From Nymphaea colorata (taxonomy: Eukaryota > Streptophyta > Magnoliopsida > Nymphaeales > Nymphaeaceae): a stretch of DNA of 64,000 nt. Every line of letters starts with the position of its first letter. The first letter of the stretch is position 1. The notes beneath the pieces were generated by a model. That model was not told the DNA's origin and made no database searches. It was given only the letters and a program-made list of their open reading frames with translations. The translations under genes were made by a program, and so were the position numbers. The stretch covers positions 4,438,704-4,502,703 of the forward strand of contig NC_045139.1 in the NCBI RefSeq assembly GCF_008831285.2. Reading direction: 5' to 3'. Below are positions 13,439 through 25,953 of this stretch, piece after piece.

Positions 13439-13552
13439 AGCCATATGGCTGCTGGGTTTGAGGGTGACGTGAAATAGGCTTTTCCAGAAATGCTGCAAGG
13501 AAGATTTCAAAAACGTTGGCAGTCGATCCTTGCTTCCCGGAAGGAGCCCCTG

Positions 13553-13562
13553 TATATTTATA
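13553..13562 (+). promoter_or_regulatory. TATA box of the plastid aldolase gene
   Basis: TATATTTATA lies 119 bases before the start codon at 13672. The predicted leader would begin near 13585-13595 and contains a GA run at 13615-13633. The motif has the expected spacing for a strong plant promoter. Confidence 0.6.
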
Positions 13563-13671
13563 GCAGCGAAGGGGCTCGCGGCCATTGCTCACCTTCCCCA
13601 TTCCCCATTCCCTCAGAGAGAGAGAGAGAGAGATTGGAGTTGCAGGCGAAGACGACGGTCCGGTATCTATA

Positions 13672-16600
13672 ATGGCAGCGGCGGCATCTTCTTCTCTTGG
13701 AAACCTCAATGCTTCTTCTTCCCAGTGGCTGGGAAGGAGGCCGATCAACCGCACGGCCGTCCTGCCGACCCGCCGGCTCTCGCTGTCCGTCAGGGCCGCC
13801 ACTGGGGCCTACACCGAGGAGCTCGTCAAAACCGCCGTGAGTCTCTCTCTCTCCCTCTCTCTCGTGTATGTGATGGATTTCGATGACGCGGACTTGTGAT
13901 TTTTGTTGGTTTGTGATAAATTCGGTCGATTTTTCTCTTTTGGTCGAGTCAATGTTTTTCCGTCGCGGTAGATGATTTGTGGTTTTTTTTAGTTCAAATT
14001 CGACTTTTTGTTACTTTGATTCATGGTCCTCCTTGAAGGACCATTTTCTTCTCTTTTTGATCCAATTTTTCGGCAAATATTCTGCTTTTTCTTGTTGCAA
14101 GTTCAGATTTGTTGGTGAATTTAAGATTGTTTTATCATGTAAAGAGTTTCCATTATTGTTTTCCATGACTTTTCAGGCAGTGATTTATTTTTCCTGGTCT
14201 TAGTTTCTAGGATTTTGATGTTTGATCTCTAATATGCTGATCTTCTCCAAAGGATCATGATTTGTTATCTAAGGGAACTTCGTCTTAAGACTTATTAAAA
14301 ATTCTGGTTCCCCTTATAATGCGTGTCAATTTTTGCCGACTTAAATTACGAATATCACGGGTTTGTTTGCCTGAACGGATGTATTTGATTGTTCTGACTG
14401 AAATGCAATAAAAGCTGCGGTGCCTTGTCTTCTCCAATTTCTTAACGTTTAAGATTTTTTTTTATAATTTGAAACCAAATTGCTTTTTGACGTTTTTGTT
14501 CTGTTTTCTATCTTTTTTAAAAAAAAAATTGGGCATCGGATTGTTCAAGCATTTAAATTGCACGTAATTTGAAATTTTGATTCTTCATTTTAACTACAAG
14601 GTGCTATTGTTTTTCCGTTGTTTCTATCTTCATTGCTGCGGGATTCATCTTATTGAAATGTTTTAACCTGATAAAGAGCATCCTGAAACCATGCCTGATT
14701 CTGACCTCATGATTCAACTTATTAGCCAAACCTAAGCTCCAGTATTGCTCGATTTGTTTTTGGTTTCTCCTTTTGGGACACATGAAGACGTGACCTATGC
14801 TAGACAGACCCTAAGATTCTGACGGCACCTGGGTCTGGTTGTATCTTTCATATACTTTTAGTAACAGGTGGTTGGTTATCTGAAAATGACCATGTCTATG
14901 TTGGTTAACCTGAATGGTACATTGTGGTTCGAGTGCTCAATGGCCCTGTTCACTGTTAGTTCCCTTACTACTTGTTACTGGCCGCTGATGGAGTTTTGCC
15001 TACTCTATGGATAAACAAGGCTTTCCTTCATATTGATTCATCTTGCGTGTTTGTCTAGAAAACCATTGCCTCTTCTGGTCGTGGTATTCTTGCTATAGAT
15101 GAGTCGAACGCCACTTGTGGGAAACGGCTTTCTTCAATTGGTCTGGAGAACAATGAAACCAACCGCCAAGCTTATAGGCAGCTCCTTCTTACAACCCCTG
15201 GGCTTGGGGAATACATTTCTGGTGCAATTCTTTTTGAGGAGACTCTGTATCAGTCAACAACAGATGGAAAGAAGTTCGTTGATTGCTTGCATGATGAGAA
15301 AATTGTACCGGGAATTAAAGTGGATAAGGTAATTCCAGTTACTTGGTATCACCTGACTGATTTTCTGTCTGCAGAGTGCAAACTAATGCCTCTGTTTCTC
15401 CCTTTTCAAGGGCTTGGTTCCTCTGCCAGGATCCAACAATGAGTCATGGTGCCAAGGTTTGGATGGGTTGGCTTCAAGGTCTGCCGAGTATTACAAGCAG
15501 GGAGCTCGTTTTGCGAAATGGTGAGGGCAATTACACATTCTACATATGACCTTTCGAGAAAAAGATGCTTAGAATCTCATGATGATGGGTTTTCTACTTT
15601 TATTTACTTACTGAAGCGCAGTGTCACTGTTTTCAAAACAGCTTCCATATGAACTTTAACATGAAAGATATTTAACTTGTGAACATAAACTCACATTTAC
15701 AGGCGTACAGTTGTTAGCATTCCTTGTGGCCCATCTGCCTTGGCTGTCAAGGAAGCAGCATGGGGACTTGCTCGTTATGCCGCAATTTCTCAGGTACCTC
15801 CAAGTGACTGCACTTCAATGTTTTTGCAGCTTCTTAGTTCACTTTTTTTATATTAGATAACCCACAAGTTAAGGCCTAATTTTGTCCATCAAAAGATCCG
15901 TCATCACTTCCTATCTGCATATTGCATGCCATGAAATGAAGTAGGTTCACTTGACACATCTCTGAACTGTGGATTGGGTAATGGTTTAAAACATGAGCTC
16001 TTCTACTAGATCTATTTGTTGTCATTTATGCTTTTCAAAAGCAAGCTTATAAGGAAAAGCTTTTCTTCTGGTTTGCAGCCTTTCATAGCTGCACTGCTCT
16101 ATGAAGTTATTTGTCTTTCATTCAGAGTCTGAGACTAACTTTTGCTAGTGTAAATTCATATTATTTTGACAGGTAACATAAAATAAGATATAGATCATGT
16201 AGCTTCTTTAGGCAATCAGCTCCTGTTTTCTGTTCTTGCTTTATCTGTTACATAGTGTGCTGATATGAGAATGTTAGAGTACATTGAACTCGCAAATCAG
16301 GAATGTGGATGGTTCTACGGCAAAGCAAGTTAGGTTATGTTGAGAAGTGATGGAGTAACAGATGTTGGAACTTTGTTTTGTGTCTCGGTTGACTGCATCT
16401 TGTTTTTTAAGTTTTGAAAATCGATAATGAAAACTAAATGTTCCTTCTAACCTGTCTGAATTGTCCTCAGCAAAAGGCTCAGTCAGAAGCTCCATGAGGA
16501 CTAGTGCACTTGCATTTTTGGGATTTTCAAGAATCTAGTTTAGGTTCCATGCATTGTGGCCCTAAAAAGAAGTTTGCATTTCTTTATGCAAGAAGATGCT

Positions 16601-17671
16601 TATAGGGTTAAAATATTCATGGAACATGAAAGACTATGTTACGTTACAATACGAGGAAAACTAGGAGATGGGAACGTGAAGTACTGATATGCTAGCTAAG
16701 GAAGTGAACACAGTCACAATAGGACAAAAACTATGAGATATAAAAGCAAAATTTTCACAAACCAAGCTAAAGTGTCCTGTTTTTTACTCTTGTATCATGG
16801 CAAATGATGATTATATGGACTGACTACAATTTAAGTTTATATGCTATAGGTATATGTCTGCAGGTAATTTCTCGGATAATCTCATGCACATTCATGCCTG
16901 CAATTTTTTAGTTTTCTTCTACTGTGCAGGATCTGGTGAGCTCAAAACTAACCAATTCATTTTCAGGACAACGGTCTTGTGCCAATTGTGGAACCTGAGA
17001 TTCTTCTTGATGGAGACCACTCAATTGACAGAACTCTTGAAGTAGCAGAGAAGGTCTGGGCTGAGGTTTTCTACTACCTAGCAGAGAACAATGTCGTGTT
17101 TGAAGGAATTCTTTTGAAGCCTAGCATGGTATGTCCTGGAGCTGAACAGAAAGAAAAGGCATCCCCAGAAACGATTGCCAAGTACACACTAAAGATGCTC
17201 AACAGGAGGGTACCCCCAGCTGTTCCTGGAATTATGGCAAGTTACTCTTGCCCTTCCTTCTGATGATCCGTTCTTTTTTCTTTTGTTTCCATCTTAATTC
17301 AGTTGATGACGTTGTATCTTCATCATGTTTAATCGCATGGCCTTCGCTTTGATTTATCACGATCTTCTGCTTATGTTCAATTTTCTGTGCAGTTCTTGTC
17401 TGGAGGCCAATCTGAGGTGGAAGCAACCCTTAACTTGAATGCAATGAACCAATCCCCCAACCCCTGGCATGTTTCATTCTCATACGCACGTGCTCTGCAA
17501 AATTCAGTCCTGAAGACATGGAAGGGCCGTCCTGAAAACGTGGAGGCAGCACAGAAGGCACTGTTGGTGCGTGCCAAGGCTAACTCTCTGGCACAGCGTG
17601 GTCTCTACACAGGCGAGGGTGAGAGTGAAGAAGCTAAGAAGGGAATGTTTGTTAAGGGTTACACATACTAA
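13672..17671 (+). CDS. FBA: Chloroplast fructose-bisphosphate aldolase (class I)
   Basis: Six exons (13672-13836, 15059-15328, 15411-15520, 15703-15793, 16967-17236, 17393-17671) join in frame into 394 residues, the usual size for plastid aldolases. The enzyme cleaves fructose-1,6-bisphosphate and makes fructose-bisphosphate and sedoheptulose-bisphosphate in the Calvin-Benson cycle in the stroma. Residues 1 to about 41 are Ser/Ala/Arg-rich and end in LSVRA, a typical transit peptide. The mature part has [13 protein letters not shown] (66-78), [14 protein letters not shown] from about 217, the Schiff-base lysine in GILLKPSMV (Lys near 263), and FLSGGQSE after the last intron. It ends in KGYTY, as in other plant plastid forms. 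Intron 5 uses a GC donor (ATG|GCAAGT) instead of GT. The promoter has a G-box and TATA box, and AATAAA follows at 17839. Confidence 0.96.
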
Positions 17672-17838
17672 GCTGGTTATGACTATGATCAGCACCAACA
17701 CAATAAGTATCCCAATCTCCTGGAGGTCTGACTTCCTCCAGTTCTGGTTGTCATTTCTCTATTTTGTCCAAGCTTTAGGCAGTTTTTCTATGCTAGGATC
17801 TTAGGTTCAAAGGGTGTCGAAAGCTGATTTTTTTTTTA

Positions 17839-17844
17839 AATAAA
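17839..17844 (+). terminator. Poly(A) signal of the aldolase gene
   Basis: AATAAA lies 168 bases after the stop codon, just after a T-rich run. It is the best candidate near-upstream poly(A) element in the 3' UTR. Confidence 0.45.
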
Positions 17845-17849
17845 GGGAG

Positions 17850-20800
17850 CTTCTAAGGGACTCCTGGCGATTTTGGAAGGCATTGCTGCTCCGACCGTCT
17901 GTATGGTTCATGACTGGCGAACAAGCATGAAGCAATGAAAAGCTATTAAATATTCCATACATTTTCTTTTCATATAGTTTTGCCATGTTATGTAGGAAAA
18001 CAATATGGATGGGACTCCAGTTTTGTTAGTAATATGCGTTGCGTTTGGTTGTTTGATTATTTAATTGACTGCTTTTGGCAGATGGGCTCTAAACGAATTT
18101 ATGTATTAGCGTTAAATTAGCACACACGCTTTCTCTCATACATCTACTTTACAATTGTGGTCTTGAAGGACCTATAGAGAGCTTGTTTGATTGTTGCTAC
18201 ACTGGCGTACTATTGGTGCTGAGACCTGCCCCTTCATGCAGATTTATAAATGCATGATAGTTGTTAATTTGTTTGAGACTTCTCTTGCAAGGACCGGCAC
18301 AAGAAGCTCATATACTTTGTTTTCGAAGGAACGCTTTTTATGTATCTTGTGTTCCAGCTTTCGCCATTGAATGCGTAGAGTAGAACATCCTGTTCCAGAA
18401 CAAGTATGATGTTTCACAGATCAACGACTTCGGAGAGTTCTAGCGCGGCTCTGCTCGGGGGCTTAGAACTTAGATTTTCTTTCTTGACTATCGGAAAGAA
18501 GAGGATCTGCAAATGGGAGAGCTTACCTGTATCTGGCTATTTTAAGAATGGAACTTCAACGATGGATGTCCCCGGCTGGTCTGACAATCTTTCATCATTT
18601 CTGATGAATTGTCTTTTTCTTTTTCTTTGTGTCTTTTGACTGCTTGAGCTTAAAGAGCTCGGGCTTCCGAAGTCGGTCACAATCAGCTAAATGGATCGCA
18701 TTGGGACCGAATAATGGAATGAATCGCATTTGGTAGTTCTATCAAGAGTGTATCGTTGTACGTCAGTTCTGTGGAACACTCTCACAAATATCATTTTATG
18801 GGTTTTAAATGATATGGGTGCAATATGGCAAAGCTGTTTTCTCAAGAAAATCTTGAGGAAAATTAAAAGAAAAAATAATTTTAAAAACAAAGAGAAAAAA
18901 GTGCAGTAGTAAAAAATGGCAATAAAAAACGAAGAAACTATATTTCTTTTTCACGTGTTTAGGAGATCTTTCCGTTTTGAAGTTTTTAAAAAGAGTGTTA
19001 TTTTTGCGGTTTTTTTTTTGTTGGCTTAATTTTTATCTATAAAACGAGTTTCTTTTTTTAAAAAAAAAGAAAAAAAACGTAATCCAATGCCTCAATAGGT
19101 CAATGCAGTTTAGATAGGCTTTTTTTCCAACAAAATGGTAAAAGAAATGTTAAATGTTTGTCAAAAAAATTATCGCAAAACTACGTATTCAAGCTGGTTG
19201 ATGCCGACCAATATGGCGCTACTTGATGTATTATGCATCAAAATATGTCAAAACATCAAATTAGGCTGACCCGTGTTTGTAGCCTGATTTTAAAAGAAAG
19301 CACAAGGCCTGTTTCTGCCTCTTTTATGAGAGGGAAGAAGGACCAATTGGCGTCGGGTAACTGTAGCAATATGACACTACTATGATACGTTAACGTACCA
19401 TAGCATTGGATAGATAACTTTATTTCAAATAGCTTTACATTCAAATATGAAAATACGCTTAGGCAACTGAAATAACCTGTGGGAGATTTATTGTGAATGA
19501 CAGTGCTTCAACATGTCTCATTTGTTTCGTCTTTACCTGTACAAGCCGGGCAAAACTTAATGTTATAATCGAGACATGTACACCCATTAGTCCACATTTT
19601 TTGCAATCTGCATTGATTTGTCGAAATAAATAGTGTCTTAAATTGAATCTTTGTTATTCCATTCCTTCTTAGCATTTTTTTTCCCAAGTGATTGACTCCA
19701 ATATTTCTATTTAGTATTGTTGCCAACACAAATAAAGTGTAGTTTTATTTGGGTGAGTGGAAGGAAACTCCCACCTGATTGAGAGGCCGAAGCTCTCTTT
19801 TTTTTCTTTGCCTTTGGAATCCAAAGCTATCTTGGGACCTCGGTGTTTGTAGTCCAAATAAATAACATCTAAAAAAATAAAAACTGAAAACATACACCAT
19901 TCAACCAACCTGCTGAGAACCATATCTCTTTCAAGAGTCGAATTCTTTGGATGTTCTAATTGAACGATCCTTAGCAGGAAAAAAGAAAGTGCAGGAAAAA
20001 AGAAAGTGTAGCCAATAACATATATTTTAAAATTCAGAGGTCCCACTTGAGATCGACTTTTACCTAATCAAGAGGTCAGAATTGAGATCGAGATAAATCT
20101 CAATTGACTGAAATAAAACCAGGAGCGTAATCGGAAGAGGCCCTAGGCGGGCGTCGTATAACAACACTTTTCCCCGCCTTTTATGTGGCACGGCAGAATT
20201 TTTTGCTGAAAACACGAGACAGAAGAAGATGGTGGAAGATGCTTAAGGGACGACACCCTCAACCATGAACGGCAGGTTACAGATGAGACACACGACCACG
20301 CCCTAAAGGCGTACTCTACCCTCATGTAGCTTTTGGAGCACCCAAGTGGTGGCAGGGCCCCGAAGAGCAGGAAAGCAGGTGCTTTGAGCCTGTTATATGG
20401 AAGAACTTCTCTCATGTTAGCACAACGAAGACCTGTATTTGTGGAGATAACCGACATGACCAAGGGACCGCAAGATGTGAAAGGCATTGGTTGGTCACTG
20501 GAACTAAACTGGAGTTGACATGGGGAAGATTATGCCGCGTGTAAAGTGCTCCAATCTACACGAGTGACCACCTGCGTGTGCACCTTCACCTGATTGCAGG
20601 AGAACTGTACTTCAACCCCCATTCCCAGGATACCGGCTATTAGCATAATCTGATAGCCGTCAGCTTGACACCAACATGCACATCATAAAGAAAAGCCAGA
20701 AGGGGTTGAATTTAAGAAGTTGAAAGGGGTTCATGGCGCAACATAATCCCGTAAAGTCTATCTAAACCCAGCTTAATGGGTCTGTTTTATGTAAGCAGTT

Positions 20801-21806
20801 GAATCCTTCGGGTGACACTGTTTCACAAGCAAACAGTCTGTTGGTGACTAAATGCTGTAGAATAGGGCCCCCACTGCCATACAATACGAAAAAATTTGGC
20901 ATTCAGTGGTTTAGCAGTTTCACTCTAATTCAATACCTCCCAAACATACATTGGTTGCTTTGGCAGTGCTCGATCAAGTTGGACGAACAAGAAAGACAAG
21001 TCGCAGCTCAAATCAAGTGTACAGTCTTACCATTCCCAGTTTCCAGTTCAAGCCGTCCAAGCACTTCGCAAATTATATCAGGCAAGTGTAGATTTACTCA
21101 ATTCAAGATACTTGTGATATATGTAACATCTATGAGGAATATCTGTGGCAGAATGACTAAACTACCTAAACTACTAAAGAACTTCAGAGACAAGACCGAG
21201 AATGTCAGGTAGGTCAAAGCCAAGTGGTAGTGTGTCGTCGATATGCTGAACATTCATTTTTATCTGCAAGGCTCACTATGTGCAAAATTCTACACCAAAG
21301 TGAGTTCCATATTGTTGCCTGATTTCACCTTTTGCTAGAAACCGGTTTAACGGTGTATTGTGGAACTATTAAAACAACAGAAGATGAAAAAAGCGTTGTC
21401 CACTCCTTATGTGACATTGGCATTATAAATAACGTTCATTGCATATTCTAGCTTTTATTTTCAAAAGTATATTAATATCAATACCAGCTCACTACCTATG
21501 AGTATGACACATAACAGAAGCTACTAGCTTTAACTTTAATAACTAAGAGTAAAGGAGGCCACATCTGAAAACCGGTTCCATGGTCATTCATGAAATCCAG
21601 AAAATTATTAGTTTACAAAATTACATCTCTGTATGCATGTCATATACAAATACACTGAACCATAATTCTTATTCTGTAAAGTCATTTTCCAATCCAGGAA
21701 ACCTTATTTCCATAAATGAGCATCACCAAGCAGCTTTCACATTCAAAGAAATGACAAGCATTCTTGCTAGTGTGTCCGTCTATATTCCTGCTAACTCTAA
21801 AACCCC
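17850..21806. other. Intergenic region between aldolase and CCT4 genes
   Basis: About 4 kb with no supported gene. Open frames such as 18406-18639 (+), 20143-20487 (-) and 20799-21212 (+) show no recognised domain, no splice-consistent extension and no conserved motif. An AT-rich patch with homopolymer A and T runs lies near 18780-19080. Confidence 0.5.
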
Positions 21807-22166
21807 AAAAATAGTAACATCTGGGTATTGAACAGCAACTTAATGATATAAACAAAACCAAGGAAAGCAAAAATTGTCCTAAAAGCACATCAACCCACAA
21901 CCCTAATCCTTAACCATCCACACAACCACTAGCTACTAAACATGTCTCCATTAGCAATCCAAGTGAAGGTGTTCAAAAGCGTGAGGAAAAATAGTAACAT
22001 CTGGGTATTGAACAGCAACTTAATGATATAAACAAAACCAAGGAAAGCAAAAATTGTCCTAAAAGCACATCAACCCACAACCCTAATCCTTAACCATCCA
22101 CACAACCACTAGCTACTAAACATGTCTCCATTAGCAATCCAAATGAAGGTGTTCAAAAGCGTGAGG
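21807..22166. repeat. 180-bp tandem duplication near the CCT4 3' end
   Basis: Copy 1 (21807-21986) and copy 2 (21987-22166) are immediately adjacent. By eye they differ at one base (G at 21963, A at 22143). The pair lies 400-760 bases beyond the CCT4 stop, so it could fall in or just after that gene's 3' UTR. The near identity indicates a recent duplication or an assembly artefact. Confidence 0.95.
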
Positions 22167-22567
22167 AACTACAGTTTAAGCGACAATTGTGGAATATTAA
22201 TTCTCCAGTCCATAATCATATGAACAGAAATTATGTGTTTGTATACTACCATCAGCAAAGGGACGAAATGTAGTTAGTTGCCGTTCAGAACAAACTCACG
22301 TAGCTAAAATCTCATGCAGAGAAACGAGGCACAGTCAAAGAAAAAACATGTAACCATCAAACAAGCCATCAAATTCAAACATGAAAATTGTTGCATCACA
22401 ATCTTGCAGGAAACGTACTATCTGTAATAGCATAACAAGATACAACTGATCTGTTAAAAACACGCTACAAAAATTATCAGTACCTTGGACCGCCACGCAG
22501 AATAATTAAAAGAAGATCAAGACTTTCTTTCCGAAGTGAAAGGAATCACAACTCTACTAGAATAGCA

Positions 22568-24169
22568 TCACCTGACGGTGATAATGTCATCGATTTTCAA
22601 AATCATCCTAACACACTCGGTGGCAAGAGTAATGGCGCTTGTGCTCACGAGCAATGGCTGAACCACATTCTCCTCAAGAATGTCAGTGATCTGCCCCTTC
22701 CTGACATTGATCCCAGCATTGATCTCACCCTGGGCGTGCCTGTTCCTGAGCTCGGTAACAATGCCAATAGGATTCAGACCTGCATTTTCCGCCAAAGTAT
22801 AAGGAATCACCTCAAGTGCTTCAGCAAATGACCGAACACAGTAGCTCTCCATTCCCTGGAGAACCTTAGCCCAAGCACCCAACTGCCTCGATATCTCAAT
22901 TTCTGGCGCCCCGCCTCCTGCAATCAAGAACCGCTTGTTCACCAGGCATCTGACCACACAGAGTGCATCGTGCAAGCTTCTATCAGCCTCCTCGAGAACC
23001 AACTGGTTAGAGCCCCTCACCAGCACAGAAGAAGTCCTGCCCATGTTCTTGATACCCGTTATCTTCACTACCTTCCCTTCCCCAACGGAAATTTCCTCCA
23101 CCCGTTCGGCGAACCCCAATTTTTCCTCACGGAAATGCTCGATATTGGCAATGGGCAAACAGTTCAGGGTCTTAGTCAGAAACTCGATTTCATCCCTCTC
23201 GACGTCCTTCACAACCAGAATCTTGGCCTTGGCAAGGTAGTGCAGCGAGAGATCGGTGACCGCGTCGCGGAGGATGCTCTTCTGGATCAGCAAGACATTG
23301 CAACCAGTAGCTTTGATCTTTTTAATGATACCTAGAATGTAGTTTCTCTCCTCCTTGAGAATCCTGTCCATTTGAGTATAATCGGAGACGACGATGCTCT
23401 GCTCAATATCAGTTTTCGGTGGTGAAATCTGGAACTGGATAACGGCGATTTTCGCATTCTCCATCCTGGTCGGACCACCAGCGGCATGGCTGGCCTTGTG
23501 ATCAAGGACGAGGCCCCGAATGAGCTCGGTGTCGTCGACGGTTCCCCCGAGCTTCTTGACGATTCGAATGTCGCGGAGATCAACAATGTCGGGCTTTTCG
23601 GGATCGACAACGGACAGGACGCAGTCGACGGCAAGGGGGGCGAGGAGGGCGGAGTACTGACTGACGACCTTGCTGTTGAGGGAGGTGGTTGCCGCCTTAA
23701 TGAGCGACTGTCGTTCGTCAAGGCTAACGGGGTTGGCCATGGAGGAGAGGATCTCAACGGCCTTATCGGCGGCACGGTGGAAGGACTCAGAGACGACGGT
23801 CGGGTGCACGCCACGTTCCAGGAGAGATAGGGCGTGCTTGAGGAGGGATCCAGCAATGACGACCACAGTAGTGGTGCCGTCTCCGGCAGCGGAGTCCTGG
23901 GACCGGGAGAGGTCGACGAGCATCTTGGCGGCGGGCTGGAGGACCTCCATCTTGTTAAGGATGGTGGCACCGTCGTTGGTGATGATCACCTCGCCGGAGG
24001 CGGTGGAGAGCATCTTGTCCATTCCCTTGGGTCCGAGGCTGGTGCGGACGGCGTCAGCCACAGCTCGGGCAGCGATGATGTTCGCGTGTCGCACATCGTC
24101 CTTCCGCTTCGTGTCGAAGTAGCTCTCCGTCGTCTTCTTCGCCGGCGCCGCTGCCGCTATTGCTGCCAT
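22568..24169 (-). CDS. CCT4: T-complex protein 1 subunit delta (CCT4)
   Basis: A single uninterrupted frame of 533 residues, the normal length, with the start at the first ATG of the frame. The protein is one of eight subunits of the cytosolic chaperonin TRiC/CCT, which folds actin, tubulin and other proteins using ATP. It shows the group II chaperonin signatures in order: [10 protein letters not shown] (43-52), TNDGATIL (64-71) and the nucleotide-binding GDGTTT (96-101). Next come the delta-type apical segment with [20 protein letters not shown] (about 248-267) and GGGAPE (419-424). NAGLNPI (463-469) and [19 protein letters not shown] (about 492-510) complete it. The last two thirds read like other plant CCT4 proteins. 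The first 25 residues (Ala-rich, then [13 protein letters not shown]) are less conserved. The absence of introns contrasts with its neighbours. A telo-box and inverted CCAAT box lie upstream. Confidence 0.96.
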   Translation of the reverse strand: MAAIAAAAPAKKTTESYFDTKRKDDVRHANIIAARAVADAVRTSLGPKGMDKMLSTASGEVIITNDGATILNKMEVLQPAAKMLVDLSRSQDSAAGDGTTTVVVIAGSLLKHALSLLERGVHPTVVSESFHRAADKAVEILSSMANPVSLDERQSLIKAATTSLNSKVVSQYSALLAPLAVDCVLSVVDPEKPDIVDLRDIRIVKKLGGTVDDTELIRGLVLDHKASHAAGGPTRMENAKIAVIQFQISPPKTDIEQSIVVSDYTQMDRILKEERNYILGIIKKIKATGCNVLLIQKSILRDAVTDLSLHYLAKAKILVVKDVERDEIEFLTKTLNCLPIANIEHFREEKLGFAERVEEISVGEGKVVKITGIKNMGRTSSVLVRGSNQLVLEEADRSLHDALCVVRCLVNKRFLIAGGGAPEIEISRQLGAWAKVLQGMESYCVRSFAEALEVIPYTLAENAGLNPIGIVTELRNRHAQGEINAGINVRKGQITDILEENVVQPLLVSTSAITLATECVRMILKIDDIITVR

Positions 24170-24257
24170 CGCCGTCGCCGCTGCTAGAGTCCCTCCGGTC
24201 GAATCCTATACTGATCCAAGCAATACACGCAAATCTGGGAAGAGGGAAGAAAATCCC

Positions 24258-24334
24258 AACCCTAACCCCAGAGTTCAACGAAATGGAGTTGCAGAGGGAG
24301 GGAAAGAAGGGAGGTGACCAATCATAAACCCTAG
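24258..24334 (-). promoter_or_regulatory. Telo-box and CCAAT motifs upstream of CCT4
   Basis: AAACCCTAG (24326-24334) and AACCCTAA (24258-24265) are telo-box-like words common in promoters and leaders of plant growth and translation genes. A CCAAT word at 24318-24322 lies close by. All are within 165 bases of the CCT4 start codon. No clear TATA box was found. Function is inferred from motif and position. Confidence 0.4.
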
Positions 24335-24464
24335 ACAGAGAGTCTCAGTCTCGAACCGTCGTTTCGTTGGAGGTTTGTGTTTGGATCAAATACCCGAACT
24401 CCACAGAACCCGCAAAGCAAACAAAACAAATAACCTAAAAAATATGAGCACTGATGTGCGGAGA

Positions 24465-24799
24465 AATTGGTAGAAACCAATCGGATAAAAACCGGACCCT
24501 TAATTTGAAATGTAAAATGTTTTTTTTTTTTACAATGTAATCTTCTCGAATCGATAATCTTAAGCATGTTAATGCAAGATTATTTATTAGACTTTAGATA
24601 AATAATAAAAAAATAAATGGCCCACATACCATCAATATTTTGTTAATAAAAAAAATTAAATTCTTCTTAAAGACGACTTGAATCAGAGCATGTTTTATAT
24701 CAAGTTCATTTTTATGAATATATTACGATGTTTACATTTTACTTAAAATTATTTTTTTACCAAAAAATTCAAGGGTCTGATGTCTGGTTTCTACCAATT
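24465..24799. mobile_element. 335-bp inverted-repeat element (MITE-like)
   Basis: A 15-bp word at 24465-24479, AATTGGTAGAAACCA, is repeated exactly in reverse complement at 24785-24799. The next inward stretches also match in inverted form (GACCCTTAATTT against GACCCTTGAATT; AAATGTAAAATG against AAAATGTAAA). The interior is AT-rich and non-coding. No clear target-site duplication was found, so the superfamily is not assigned. Confidence 0.6.
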
Positions 24800-25953
24800 A
24801 TTCCTAATGTGTGTCCAATACAAATTAATTTGATTTTTCTTTAAACTCTGTTACTTTAAAATCCATGATCCAAAGGATAAGTGGGTATTAATCAATACAA
24901 ATAATTAAACAATCATTTTTTTATAAATTTTCAATAATTGTAAATACATGACTACATTTCAATGCAGAGTGTTACAATTTATTTTTCTAAAGATTATTTG
25001 GCAATAGTAACAAAATGTTGCTGTTTGATTTGATGCATCTACCTAAAAAATTATAAAAAGTTTTATGGTACATATTTTAGATTATTTTATGCACTTACCT
25101 TAATTTTTGAGCAAATATGAAACAGTAATATCTTGTTATTATTTTCAAACAACCCTTTAATAACATATCATAACAAATTATTTAACGAACCCTCTTATAA
25201 ATCGTTGATGATTTTCACCAATTTCCAATAATAAGCTAGTACAGTTTGGTTCAAAACTGGCACTATTAGTGACCTAGTGAACAACAATACAATATAGTTA
25301 ATTAGCTCAAATATACATGGTCACTATTGTTTTTCAAAATTTAAATATATGAGCAACCTCAAGCCGTTTTCAATTGTCAAAACTCTCCCTTAGTTCAAAC
25401 CCTACTCATTTGCATCTTTGGCTTTTGCAGGGGTTCATGTTTAGAATTGACTACATGAGATTCTTTGTCTTTCCTGTAATCAGAAATAAAATGAGATTGA
25501 AATGGAAAGATAAAAAATGTGCAACTAATTTGTCTATCAAACACCATCTTTTGGGGATGGAAACATGATCAAGGAGCTCATCACTTGAATTGATTAAACT
25601 CATACTTCTTCGCTTGCCTTAAGCTTGGTCCAACGAGTTGATTAATTGAACATGAGCCAACTTGCAAGTAAGCATAGGCATCAGGCCGGGCCGGCCCTGC
25701 CAAATAACGAGTTGGGCCTGGGCCGGCCTGACATCTAAACTCGGGCCCAGGTCCGGCCTCATTACATCAAAAAAATATTTTTAATGTAAAATAATATATA
25801 AGAATAATTATTTGTAATAAAATATTATATATATATTAATAAAAATAAATAGAAAACCATTATTGGACCCGATTCGAGCTTATGCCGAACAAGGTCTTGT
25901 TTTTTCAGGTCCAGGCTTGAGTCGAGCTGGGTACTGGGTTTAACTTAAACGAT
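24800..25953. other. Intergenic DNA with a GGCC-rich repeat patch
   Basis: Mostly AT-rich with no gene. At 25680-25765 there is a GGGCC/GGCCGG-rich patch (CAGGCCGGGCCGGCC and relatives), partly echoed near 25865-25935 by CCGATTCGAGC and GTCGAGCTGGG words. The pattern resembles the low-complexity ends of plant DNA elements, but no defined termini or target duplication were found. Confidence 0.4.

Noticed and set aside
20143..20487. 114-codon minus-strand frame
   Set aside because: Cysteine- and serine-rich but without a recognised motif, and there is no neighbouring exon with supporting splice sites. It could be a transposon fragment but I cannot show it.
23332..24187. Long open frames on the other strand and in other frames of CCT4
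   Set aside because: They are shadows of the highly conserved CCT4 reading frame; their translations are Ser/Pro- or Gly-rich and match no family.
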